6,024 bases of DNA from Lachnospiraceae bacterium UBA3645 (GCA_002373555.1 DFKM01000172.1:1-6024), one strand, 5' to 3'. Positions 1 through 5,713 are shown, counted from the stretch's first letter. Notes: generated by a model not told the origin, from the sequence alone. Program-made: numbers and translations.

Positions 1-671
1 GTCGGCGGCTCGAAGCAGGCGCCGATCTCAATGGCCGGATCCACACCGATCGAGATCGATACAGGGAGTTTCTGTCCGAGCTGCTCCGCGCGCTCGGCCA
101 TCGCGCCGATATGTCTCGCACCTGGCGTAAAGAAGATCGAGAGTTCATCCTTGCCCTGGATGCACATACGATGGATCGTAATATCATTGACGCCGGTATC
201 CGGATGCGTCGCATAGACCATCCCGAGCGTGATATACGGGCCGGCATCATCCGGGGTATTTGTCGGTGCCGGAACAAGCTTGTAAAGATCGAAGTCCGGC
301 TCGTCCGCACGGTAGACGACTTCCTGGCAGGGTGCCGGTTCCTCTGTCAGCACCGGCGGAATCGGATTATCTACGGAAGCCCACATTTTCTTTCCGAGTT
401 CCTTCGGATCGCAGTCCAGCAGCATGCCGACACGCTTGCGGCTCGCCAGCACGCCGATTGCAACTCTTGCGCCGGGGTGTCCCTTGACATTGTTGAAGAT
501 CATGGCAGGGCCTTCCTTTGTCGGACGCTCACAGGTCCCACCGGCACCGATATGCCTGTAGACACCGGACAGCTCCGCTGCGGGATCGACTTCCACATCT
601 GTTTCGATCAACTGGCCCGGTACTTCCGAAAGCAGTGCCAGCGCACTTCTGAGATCGCTTACTTTACCCAT
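1..671 (-). CDS. lpdC: UbiD-family aromatic acid decarboxylase, LpdC-like (gallate/hydroxybenzoate decarboxylase subunit C), C-terminal part outside window
   Basis: UbiD enzymes use prenylated FMN to decarboxylate aromatic or unsaturated acids non-oxidatively in the cytoplasm. 223 codons are visible, reading from ATG at 671 off the left edge. LpdC-type proteins are about 490 residues, so over half is missing. Seen: an N-terminal segment with ETDVEVDP (23-30), ELSGVYRHIGAGGT (33-46), EGPAMIFNNVKG (53-64), PTNTPDDAGPYIT (136-148), NDITIHR (162-168), FTPGARHIGAM (181-191), and SIGVDPAI through CFEPP (207-223). From memory these closely resemble Lactobacillus plantarum LpdC. In the family, the N/D-x4-R segment and the His of RHIGA belong to the metal and prFMN site; here D163 sits five residues before R168, as I recall for LpdC, where many other UbiDs have Asn. 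The start is supported by AGGAGGG at 678-684, six bases upstream. The gene is divergent from a LysR regulator across the repeat array. The substrate (gallate, protocatechuate or another hydroxybenzoate) is inference. The UbiX partner is not in view. Confidence 0.88.
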   Translation of the reverse strand, partial: MGKVSDLRSALALLSEVPGQLIETDVEVDPAAELSGVYRHIGAGGTCERPTKEGPAMIFNNVKGHPGARVAIGVLASRKRVGMLLDCDPKELGKKMWASVDNPIPPVLTEEPAPCQEVVYRADEPDFDLYKLVPAPTNTPDDAGPYITLGMVYATHPDTGVNDITIHRMCIQGKDELSIFFTPGARHIGAMAERAEQLGQKLPVSISIGVDPAIEIGACFEPP

Positions 672-735
672 GATTATCCCTCCTGATGGATTAATAATGA
701 TTCTTGCCTGATTGCCGGATTTCCTGTCTTCCTCC

Positions 736-1065
736 GTGCACCGATTCCTTTACTCCTTATTTTATGGCCTCTTTCCGTGCACAAAGCAAATACCACACCG
801 GATTTATGGTCTGCAATTGAAAAGCAATGTACGATTTTCCAATGCAAATCTGCCCATTTCGTGCAGAATATGCTTCCTCTCTTCTCTTTATGGTCCAACT
901 GCCGGACCATAATATATAAGAATCCTGTTATTCATGCACGCATCCGGACCATAAACGAAAATGAAGCTGGTTCTTGTGCACAGAAACGCTCACCTGCATC
1001 TGAAACCATTTCAGATCCACTTGAACATCAGGCCTTAATCATTTAGTAAACCTGATATCATGCAC
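736..1065. repeat. Six-copy composite repeat (GTGCA-N21-TTTATGGYCY) on a 42-bp lattice with central symmetry
   Basis: Rightward units: GTGCA 736-740 with box TTTATGGCCT 761-770 (spacer 20); GTGCA 777-781 with TTTATGGTCT 803-812 (21); GTGCA 861-865 with TTTATGGTCC 887-896 (21). Leftward units, read on the minus strand: GTGCA 939-935 with box 913-904 (ATTATGGTCC); 981-977 with 955-946 (TTTATGGTCC); 1065-1061 with 1039-1030 (ATTAAGGCCT, the most diverged); spacer 21 in each. Box starts are 761, 803, 887 on the left and 904, 946, 1030 on the right, so spacings within each half are 42 or 84 bp. Slots at 845 and 988 are empty. The lattice is symmetric about position 900. The spacer sequences are not conserved, so these are not simple tandem duplications. 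The outermost two boxes share GGCCT where the inner ones have GGTCC or GGTCT. I infer a cooperative protein-binding array; the binding protein is unknown, with the adjacent LysR protein the first candidate. Confidence 0.85.
888..912. promoter_or_regulatory. Perfect palindromic operator candidate at the centre of the array
   Basis: The left arm TTATGGTCC (888-896) and right arm GGACCATAA (904-912) are perfect 9-bp inverted repeats separated by AACTGCC. T894 and A906 are 11 bases apart inside the dyad, which meets the T-N11-A rule for LysR-type boxes. The site lies about 220 bp from the decarboxylase start and 360 bp from lysR. It is the symmetry centre of the whole array and the likeliest nucleation site for the regulator. 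Binding is inferred. Confidence 0.7.
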
Positions 1066-1123
1066 CGATCTTCATCAGACATCTGCGTCCGGTCTGTTCA
1101 CTCTCATCCTATCAGCTTACCTC

Positions 1124-1152
1124 TTGCCAATCAATTCCGATTGCATTACAAT
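1124..1152 (+). promoter_or_regulatory. Predicted sigma70-type promoter of lysR
   Basis: A -35 TTGCCA (1124-1129) and a -10 TACAAT (1147-1152) are separated by exactly 17 bp. Transcription would start near 1159, giving a leader of about 110 nt before the lysR ATG. It lies just outside the repeat array. Confidence 0.6.
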
Positions 1153-1155
1153 AGT

Positions 1156-1168
1156 TTCCATATTGGAA
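1156..1168. promoter_or_regulatory. LysR-type box at the lysR transcription start (probable autoregulatory site)
   Basis: TTCCA (1156-1160), TAT, TGGAA (1164-1168) is a perfect 5-bp inverted repeat whose outer bases form T-N11-A. It starts four bases after the -10 and spans the predicted start point, where a bound regulator would block transcription. Negative autoregulation is the common pattern for LysR-type regulators. Its sequence differs from the boxes of the upstream array. Confidence 0.45.
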
Positions 1169-1254
1169 TCTTTCACCAGTATTTCTCTTTTTTGCAGGAA
1201 ACAGTCGCCGGGATACGATCCGTCCGCGGCAGAGAGCTCCCGAAAGACTTCCGT

Positions 1255-1261
1255 AAAGGAG
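1255..1261 (+). promoter_or_regulatory. Ribosome binding site deciding the lysR start
   Basis: AAAGGAG lies eight bases before ATG 1270. It supports that start over the in-frame ATG at 1060, whose 70 extra residues do not resemble a LysR N-terminus. Confidence 0.8.
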
Positions 1262-1269
1262 AAAGCGAA

Positions 1270-2133
1270 ATGACCATTGAACAGCTTGCCTGCTTTCAGG
1301 CGATCACCGAACACGACACCTTCCTGAAGGCCGCCGACGCCCTGCACATCTCCCAGTCCTCTCTCTCCAAACAGCTGAAAAAACTGGAGGAAGAGCTAGG
1401 CGTATCGCTGATCGACCGCAGCAGGCGCAGCGCAGCGCTCACGGAAGCCGGCGTGATCTTCGCCGGCGATGTGCAGCTGATCCTGATGCAGCATCAGATC
1501 GCCCTCTCTCACCTGACGCGATTCAAGACGGACAGATCCATCCGCATCGGCACCCTCCCGCTGCTCGGCCAGTATCATCTCAGTGAAAAGATCGCGGCTT
1601 TCACGACTGCGCATCCTGAGATCAAGGTTGAACTGAATGATGTCGAGGAAGCTGCGCTTGTCGAAGACTTCCGGGCCGGCCGCTATGACCTGATCATCTC
1701 CAGACCGTTCTCTCCGGAATTTGAAGCCCTGGATTCCGTCATCATCGCAAGAGACGAGCTGGTCGCGGTCATGCGGGAATCCCATCCCCTCAGCGCAGCC
1801 GAGCATATCAGCCTCCGGGATCTGCGCACCGAATCGCTTCTCCTGATGAAACCATACACCGCCATCTATAAACTCTGCCAGAAGATCTTCCTCGAAAATG
1901 ATCTCTCTCCGGAAGAAATCAACACCTCCCGTCTGGAGACGATCTTCTCAAGGATCGTCTCAGGGGGAGGTATCGGAATCGTTCCTTACCGGAACTATAT
2001 GCTCTTTCGTCAGCCGCACCTGGCGGCAGTGCCGTTCTCACCTGCCATACCGCTGGAAATCCGGATGTACGCCTGCCGGAACGGGCTTGGCAGGCCGGCA
2101 CAGGAACTGATGCGGATGCTGGCGGCGCACTGA
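1270..2133 (+). CDS. LysR-type transcriptional regulator, probable regulator of the divergent decarboxylase
   Basis: At 287 residues this is a typical LysR length. The N-terminal winged helix-turn-helix spans about residues 2-62 (IEQLACFQAI, then AADALHISQSSLSKQLKKLE at 21-40, then LIDRSRR and LTEAG), the signature of the family. A linker helix follows, and the effector-binding domain starts near residue 90 (IRIGTLPLL), including YDLIISR and a GGGIGIVPYR segment near the C-terminus. LysR regulators act as cytoplasmic tetramers that bind a small-molecule inducer and usually control the divergent gene and themselves. Here the neighbour is an aromatic acid decarboxylase, so an aromatic carboxylic acid ligand is a reasonable guess, not shown. 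The gene converges on the xre gene with only 24 bp between stop codons and no clear terminator. Confidence 0.92.
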   Translation: MTIEQLACFQAITEHDTFLKAADALHISQSSLSKQLKKLEEELGVSLIDRSRRSAALTEAGVIFAGDVQLILMQHQIALSHLTRFKTDRSIRIGTLPLLGQYHLSEKIAAFTTAHPEIKVELNDVEEAALVEDFRAGRYDLIISRPFSPEFEALDSVIIARDELVAVMRESHPLSAAEHISLRDLRTESLLLMKPYTAIYKLCQKIFLENDLSPEEINTSRLETIFSRIVSGGGIGIVPYRNYMLFRQPHLAAVPFSPAIPLEIRMYACRNGLGRPAQELMRMLAAH

Positions 2134-2157
2134 CCCATGCGGACATCCGTTCCTTCG

Positions 2158-3066
2158 TCAGTTCTGCGTGCTGAATACCACGGAGACCACAAATCGGAAA
2201 TCTGCCGCGTCTTCCGTACTGTCGAGCGATCCTACGATCAGATCTTTATTCTGCGGCGTATAAGAAAATCCGACCAGCCGGATCTCCGTATCCTCTGTGA
2301 TCTGCACTCTGTCCTCTGTCCGGCTGACTCCCGAGCTGTAATTCTCCGGGGCTCCAAGCTTCTTACTGACCGGACAAGGTCCCTCCACAGAGGCGTTCCC
2401 GCTGTGATCTTCAAACTCCCGGATCCCGGTCAGTTTCAGATCATACGTTTTCTTATCCCTGACGATGCTGATGGTTCCGCGCAGTCTTCCCTCATGATCA
2501 TCCGCTGCGAATTCAATAAACGGCTCCCTGGAGACCACCTGCCCGCTCCTGTATTCTGTGATGTAGACGGCCATCTTCTGAAAGGATCTGCCTGCATCAT
2601 ACCGGAATAAATACGCTTCGGCATCGGACATCATCTGCGCCGCCTGCATCTCCGGGCTGCCCATGGACACCGGGATCACATAGTTGCGGTCAAAATAACC
2701 TTCCCGCACCAGCACATACCCGAGTACCGCGGATATCAGAACTGCGGCCGCAGTCACGGCAGCAATGATCCGCGTGAGCCGCCTTCTCCTTTTCAGCGCA
2801 TCCGCCGAAACCAGGATCAGATTTTCCTCCGATTTTTTTGCCAGCGCTTCCTCATCGATATCTTCGCCGGCAATAAACTCGTTGATAGTGATCCCAAGGA
2901 TCTCGCACAACGGCTGATAGACCGACACATCCGGCAGACAAACGCCGCGCTCCCATTTGGAGACCGACTTATCGCTCATGCCCAGCTTTTCCGCCAGCTT
3001 CGCCTGCGTCAGGCCCAGTGCTTTTCTTTTCCCCGCTATATACTGTCCCGTTTTCTTCTGATCCAT
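2158..3066 (-). CDS. Membrane-anchored XRE-family transcriptional regulator
   Basis: The protein has 302 residues. Residues 7-65 form an XRE/Cro helix-turn-helix: GQYIAGKRKALGLTQAKLAE, then KLGMSDKSVSKWERG, then LPDVSVYQPLCEILGITINEF. After a short linker come KRRRR (92-96) and one hydrophobic segment (about 98-120), then roughly 180 residues with no cysteine-rich or enzymatic motif that I recognise. The positive-inside rule puts the DNA-binding head in the cytoplasm and the C-terminal domain outside, suggesting a one-component sensor of an envelope or extracellular signal; that role is inference. AAGGAG (3076-3081) nine bases upstream supports ATG 3066. It lies 131 bp downstream of the EEP gene on the same strand and may share its transcript; I see no strong promoter in that gap. 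The target genes and ligand are unknown. Confidence 0.85.
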   Translation of the reverse strand: MDQKKTGQYIAGKRKALGLTQAKLAEKLGMSDKSVSKWERGVCLPDVSVYQPLCEILGITINEFIAGEDIDEEALAKKSEENLILVSADALKRRRRLTRIIAAVTAAAVLISAVLGYVLVREGYFDRNYVIPVSMGSPEMQAAQMMSDAEAYLFRYDAGRSFQKMAVYITEYRSGQVVSREPFIEFAADDHEGRLRGTISIVRDKKTYDLKLTGIREFEDHSGNASVEGPCPVSKKLGAPENYSSGVSRTEDRVQITEDTEIRLVGFSYTPQNKDLIVGSLDSTEDAADFRFVVSVVFSTQN

Positions 3067-3197
3067 CTTCTCCGGCTCCTTCGGTTGATGATGCTATGGT
3101 AACCGCTGAAACAGCCGATCATCCACCTCCTGAAAGTAGAATGCCGGTAGAACTGCAGTTTCGTATCCGTTCAGGCTGCTTTCTGATCCGCGCCCGA

Positions 3198-4277
3198 TCA
3201 TTCTCCTCCCAGCCGGAATTTCATGACCACCGCATTGTGATCGGAAAATGCAAAACCCGCATCAATGTTATGCAGCTCTGTCACACTGACATTCTCCGAA
3301 ACAAGAAATCCGTCTACAACGAACACAGCACAGTCAGGCCCAGCGGGGACATCACAGTTGCGGCAGGTCGGAATCAGTTCCGGATCATCATAATCCAGGC
3401 ACTGGCGTATGCCTTCGGGAATCAGATCCACCGGGAACGGCTGCGCCCATCCGTAATCGCCGCCGAATCCGAAGACTTCTCTGGAATTACCGGTAAAATC
3501 GTGGTTGAAATCTCCGCCGCAGACACAGTAATTGCCTTTTTCATATTCCGCTTTCATATCGCCCATCAGCTGCGACATCTGGGATGTACGGATCGCGTCG
3601 CTTCCGCCGTAAGCGGAGGAATGAACATTATACAGAACCAGTTCCTTCCCGTCCGACACGGGAATTCTGGAAACACTGTAGCAGCGGTCCAGATCCAGGA
3701 ACTTTGAAAAACCGGTCGAGATCTCCAGGCTTCTGCGCTCCGCCGACGTGATGCCTGTCCGGCTGAAAGTCTGGATACCGGAGTTGGACGCACCATGCGG
3801 TTGGGTGAACGGGTACATCAGGAAAGCCGAATGGTAATTCACTGCAAATGCCTCCGCGTAATCCGGGAAATGCTCCTGCATCTGTACTCGCTCGTCCACA
3901 TGATAACTGCGCGTGGAATCAAAATCGATTTCCTGGAAAAGAATGAAATCCGGCGAAAACGAGGCGGCTGCCTCTGCCAGACCGTCAATATCCGCGATCA
4001 CAGTTTCCTTATCATTTGCCCAGGACTGCGTCCCGCCGTCCATAAAGAACGTAAAATCAGGCGTATAGGCACCGAAACCACAGTTCTGAGTGACGACGGT
4101 ATACTCACCGTCCGCCGGGAGCACTTCCTCCGCTGCACTGCCGCCCGTTTCCAGCTGCTGATGATCTTCGATCCTGTTATACGTCAGGATCACGTAGAGC
4201 AAATAACCGATCACAAGCAGTACCAATACACACAGGATCCCGGCCGGGATCTTCCACCATTTTCTTTGATTATTCAT
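3198..4277 (-). CDS. Membrane-anchored endonuclease/exonuclease/phosphatase (EEP) family protein
   Basis: The protein has 359 residues from ATG 4277, supported by AGAAGGA (4284-4290) six bases upstream. An in-frame ATG at 4322 would add 15 residues and encode a hairpin region, so I prefer the shorter form. Residues 8-31 form an N-terminal membrane anchor (WKIPAGILCVLVLLVIGYLL). The rest carries the EEP catalytic signature in order: TQNCGFG with N65, LFQEID with E116, YNVHSS with H219, GGDFNHDF with D256 and N258, VDGF with D322, and SDHNAV with D346 and H347. The family comprises Mg2+-dependent phosphodiesterases and phosphatases acting on nucleic acids, phosphoinositides or sphingomyelin. 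All metal and catalytic positions look intact, so it should be active. The catalytic domain probably faces outside, since the short N-terminus is basic. The substrate cannot be assigned. It lies 89 bp downstream of tyrA on the same strand. Confidence 0.85.
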   Translation of the reverse strand: MNNQRKWWKIPAGILCVLVLLVIGYLLYVILTYNRIEDHQQLETGGSAAEEVLPADGEYTVVTQNCGFGAYTPDFTFFMDGGTQSWANDKETVIADIDGLAEAAASFSPDFILFQEIDFDSTRSYHVDERVQMQEHFPDYAEAFAVNYHSAFLMYPFTQPHGASNSGIQTFSRTGITSAERRSLEISTGFSKFLDLDRCYSVSRIPVSDGKELVLYNVHSSAYGGSDAIRTSQMSQLMGDMKAEYEKGNYCVCGGDFNHDFTGNSREVFGFGGDYGWAQPFPVDLIPEGIRQCLDYDDPELIPTCRNCDVPAGPDCAVFVVDGFLVSENVSVTELHNIDAGFAFSDHNAVVMKFRLGGE

Positions 4278-4292
4278 AGCATATCCTTCTCT

Positions 4293-4308
4293 CCCGGCTG
4301 CTGCCGGG
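4293..4308 (-). other. GC-rich hairpin directly upstream of the EEP ribosome binding site
   Basis: CCCGGC (4293-4298) and GCCGGG (4303-4308) form a perfect 6-bp stem with a 4-base loop. In the minus-strand mRNA it ends two bases before the AGAAGGA ribosome binding site. No U-tract follows, so it is not an intrinsic terminator. It may stabilise the mRNA or tune translation of the EEP gene. Confidence 0.4.
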
Positions 4309-4366
4309 TCCGGCATTTCCATAGTCAGCGAAATAGCCGTCGAATCTTCCGGCGGCAGCGGGCCGG

Positions 4367-5224
4367 CTACATATCGAACCAGGCTCTTCGTTCCGTGCTC
4401 AGCCGCATTTTTTCCTTCAGTCCTTCCGCATCCTCCGCCGCCAGCATATCCCGCAGCTCACCGAACTCCTGCAGGAACAGATCCATATGCGTCAGAAGCG
4501 CATCCTTATTGAGCAGGAACAGCTCGCTCCACATGTCTTCATTGATCCGCGCGATCCGGGTCAGATCCCGGAAGCTGTCGCCCGTATAATCCACCAGATG
4601 ATGATTATCCGAGCATGTCATCAGTGAAACAGCAATACAGTGCGTCAGCTGGCTTAAGAAACCGATCATCTCATCATGTTCTTCCGGCGACAGGATGCTG
4701 ATCTTCCGGAATCCCAGGATCCGGCCGAGGCTCTTGCACCATTCCACGGCGGCCGCACTGTTCTTTTCGGTAGGCGTGACAATGAAATTCGCATCCCGGA
4801 AGATCCGGTCGTCGCTGTTCTCCACGCCGTATACCTCCCGCCCGGCCATCGGGTGAGACGCAATGAACTCCACATCCGGGCGGAGCATTTCCTGAATATC
4901 GTAGACAATGCACCGTTTCACGCCGGTGACATCCGTGATCATCGAACCCGGCTTCAGCTTGTCCTGATGCTCCCGGATCCAGGCCTTGAACGCTTCCGGA
5001 TACAGTCCGAAAATGACCGCTTCAGCGCTCCCGATCAGTTCCGGATCCGGCTGATCGCTGCCGGCGTCAATCATTCCGGTGCGAAGCGCATAGGCAATAC
5101 TTTCTTTCCTCGTCTCGATCGCACTGATCCTGTAACCCAGCCGTTTCAGCGCCCGGGCGTAGCTTCCGCCGATCAGACCCAGCCCGACAATGAGAATATT
5201 ACTGTTTGAGATCCACTCCATCAT
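4367..5224 (-). CDS. tyrA: Prephenate dehydrogenase (TyrA)
   Basis: TyrA oxidatively decarboxylates prephenate to 4-hydroxyphenylpyruvate with NAD(P)+, the committed step to tyrosine, in the cytoplasm. The protein has 285 residues from ATG 5224 (ATG 5221 is equally possible). GGAGGAG at 5229-5235 supports either over the in-frame ATG at 5272. The N-terminal Rossmann domain has the nucleotide loop VGLGLIGGS (13-21). IASHPMAG (121-128) carries the family's conserved catalytic His (H124). The helical C-terminal domain has FLSQLTH (189-195) and TGDSFRDLTRIA (214-225), matching the family's GFRDxTRIA segment. There is no fused chorismate mutase and no C-terminal ACT domain, so feedback control by tyrosine through ACT is not expected. 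It is 63 bp downstream of moaE, behind a terminator-like hairpin. No other aromatic amino acid gene is in view. Confidence 0.93.
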   Translation of the reverse strand: MMEWISNSNILIVGLGLIGGSYARALKRLGYRISAIETRKESIAYALRTGMIDAGSDQPDPELIGSAEAVIFGLYPEAFKAWIREHQDKLKPGSMITDVTGVKRCIVYDIQEMLRPDVEFIASHPMAGREVYGVENSDDRIFRDANFIVTPTEKNSAAAVEWCKSLGRILGFRKISILSPEEHDEMIGFLSQLTHCIAVSLMTCSDNHHLVDYTGDSFRDLTRIARINEDMWSELFLLNKDALLTHMDLFLQEFGELRDMLAAEDAEGLKEKMRLSTERRAWFDM

Positions 5225-5235
5225 CCCGCTCCTCC

Positions 5236-5277
5236 AAAAAACGATCCGCGGGATGCCGCCTCGCTGCCGCATCCCGC
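5236..5277 (-). terminator. Intrinsic terminator or attenuator between moaE and tyrA
   Basis: The arms GCGGGATGC (5248-5256) and GCATCCCGC (5269-5277) form a perfect 9-bp stem with a 12-base loop. In minus-strand RNA it begins 10 nt after the moaE stop and is followed, after six bases, by U6 (5241-5236). The U-tract ends immediately before the tyrA ribosome binding site GGAGGAG. The 6-nt gap between stem and U-tract is longer than ideal, so termination may be partial. Because 63 bp leaves little room for a separate tyrA promoter, readthrough probably supplies tyrA. Confidence 0.6.
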
Positions 5278-5287
5278 AGTACGCAGA

Positions 5288-5686
5288 TCAATCTGTCAGT
5301 TCTTTCTCCACCACGCACTCATTCTTGATCTTCCCGACCAGATACTGCAGTCCGTCGATCACATGCGGGCGGATATCGCCGCCGATCAGCACATACATAA
5401 TGGAATCGCCGACCTCCAGCTGTCCTTCGTTCAGCCATACACGGATATAATAGATCCCCTCCATGGTGTACGTTTCCGCGATGGCTTCCTCCACCTTCGC
5501 TGCATCATACGAAAAATACATGCCGGTAACCGGCGCGGTATCCTTTACGCCGTTCCTGACGGCTGCTTTGGCATCCTCTCTGACGACGCCGTTGTGCGTC
5601 AGGTACATACCGATCCTGGCCGCGTGTTCGCTCTGCTTTGCTTCGGCCAGCCATTGATCCATGGACGGAATATCTTTTCTGCTCAT
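5288..5686 (-). CDS. moaE: MoaE-like protein (molybdopterin synthase catalytic subunit homologue)
   Basis: The protein has 132 residues from ATG 5686, with AAGGAGG (5695-5701) eight bases upstream; an in-frame extension to 5860 runs through the promoter and is rejected. MoaE transfers sulfur from thiocarboxylated MoaD to precursor Z, forming the dithiolene of molybdopterin. Matching features are IGMYLTHNGVVRE (25-37, with R36 at the GxVR position), VTGMYFSYDAAKVEEAI (53-69), IYYIRVWLNEGQLEVGDSI (78-96), and a C-terminal KNECVVEKE with K121 and K128 seven residues apart, the spacing of the two catalytic lysines of E. coli MoaE. The usual HR pair is replaced: the segment reads GGDIRPHVIDGL (102-113), keeping R106 but not the preceding His. 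No MoaD or other cofactor gene adjoins it. Either it is a divergent active MoaE or a family member with another role; the fold assignment is firmer than the activity. Confidence 0.75.
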   Translation of the reverse strand: MSRKDIPSMDQWLAEAKQSEHAARIGMYLTHNGVVREDAKAAVRNGVKDTAPVTGMYFSYDAAKVEEAIAETYTMEGIYYIRVWLNEGQLEVGDSIMYVLIGGDIRPHVIDGLQYLVGKIKNECVVEKELTD

Positions 5687-5713
5687 ATGCGCTTCCTCCT
5701 TGACTGTTTCGTT

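Larger units (their letters stand above)
672..1269. promoter_or_regulatory. Long divergent regulatory region between the decarboxylase and lysR
   Basis: This stretch of about 600 bp has no credible coding sequence. The plus-strand frame open from 1060 into lysR gives low-complexity, non-conserved residues before the LysR start, so I treat it as untranslated. The region holds the six-unit 42-bp-spaced array (736-1065), the central palindrome (888-912), a sigma70-type promoter for lysR (1124-1152) and a LysR-type box (1156-1168). For the leftward decarboxylase gene, the only decent -10 I find is TAAAAT on the minus strand at 759-764, overlapping the outermost left box, with no recognisable -35. 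That would fit an activator-dependent promoter, but the assignment is weak. Confidence 0.8.

Noticed and set aside
111..686. Long plus-strand open frame (191 codons) opposite the decarboxylase
   Set aside because: It is the antisense shadow of the LpdC-like gene, which has clear family motifs on the minus strand; the plus-strand product has no recognisable domain.
908..920. Rightward -10 box in the AT-rich CATAATATATAAG next to the central palindrome
   Set aside because: No acceptable -35 lies 16-18 bp upstream, and the promoter at 1124-1152 is far better for lysR.
736..1065. CRISPR array or mobile-element ends
   Set aside because: The units have short split motifs with non-conserved interiors, inverted halves, and no long identical repeats, spacers, cas genes, transposase or target-site duplications.
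1060..1269. In-frame N-terminal extension of the LysR protein starting at ATG 1060
   Set aside because: The 70 extra residues look like translated non-coding DNA, overlap the predicted promoter and LysR box, and lack a ribosome binding site. ATG 1270 has AAAGGAG eight bases upstream and gives a canonical LysR start.
2131..2160. Terminator between the convergent lysR and xre genes
   Set aside because: Only a 4-bp CGGA/TCCG stem with a 2-base loop and no T-run is present, so I do not call it.
3795..4589. Plus-strand open frame of 264 codons across the EEP and tyrA genes
   Set aside because: It is antisense to two genes with intact catalytic motifs, and its product is Arg/Ser-rich shadow sequence with no domain.
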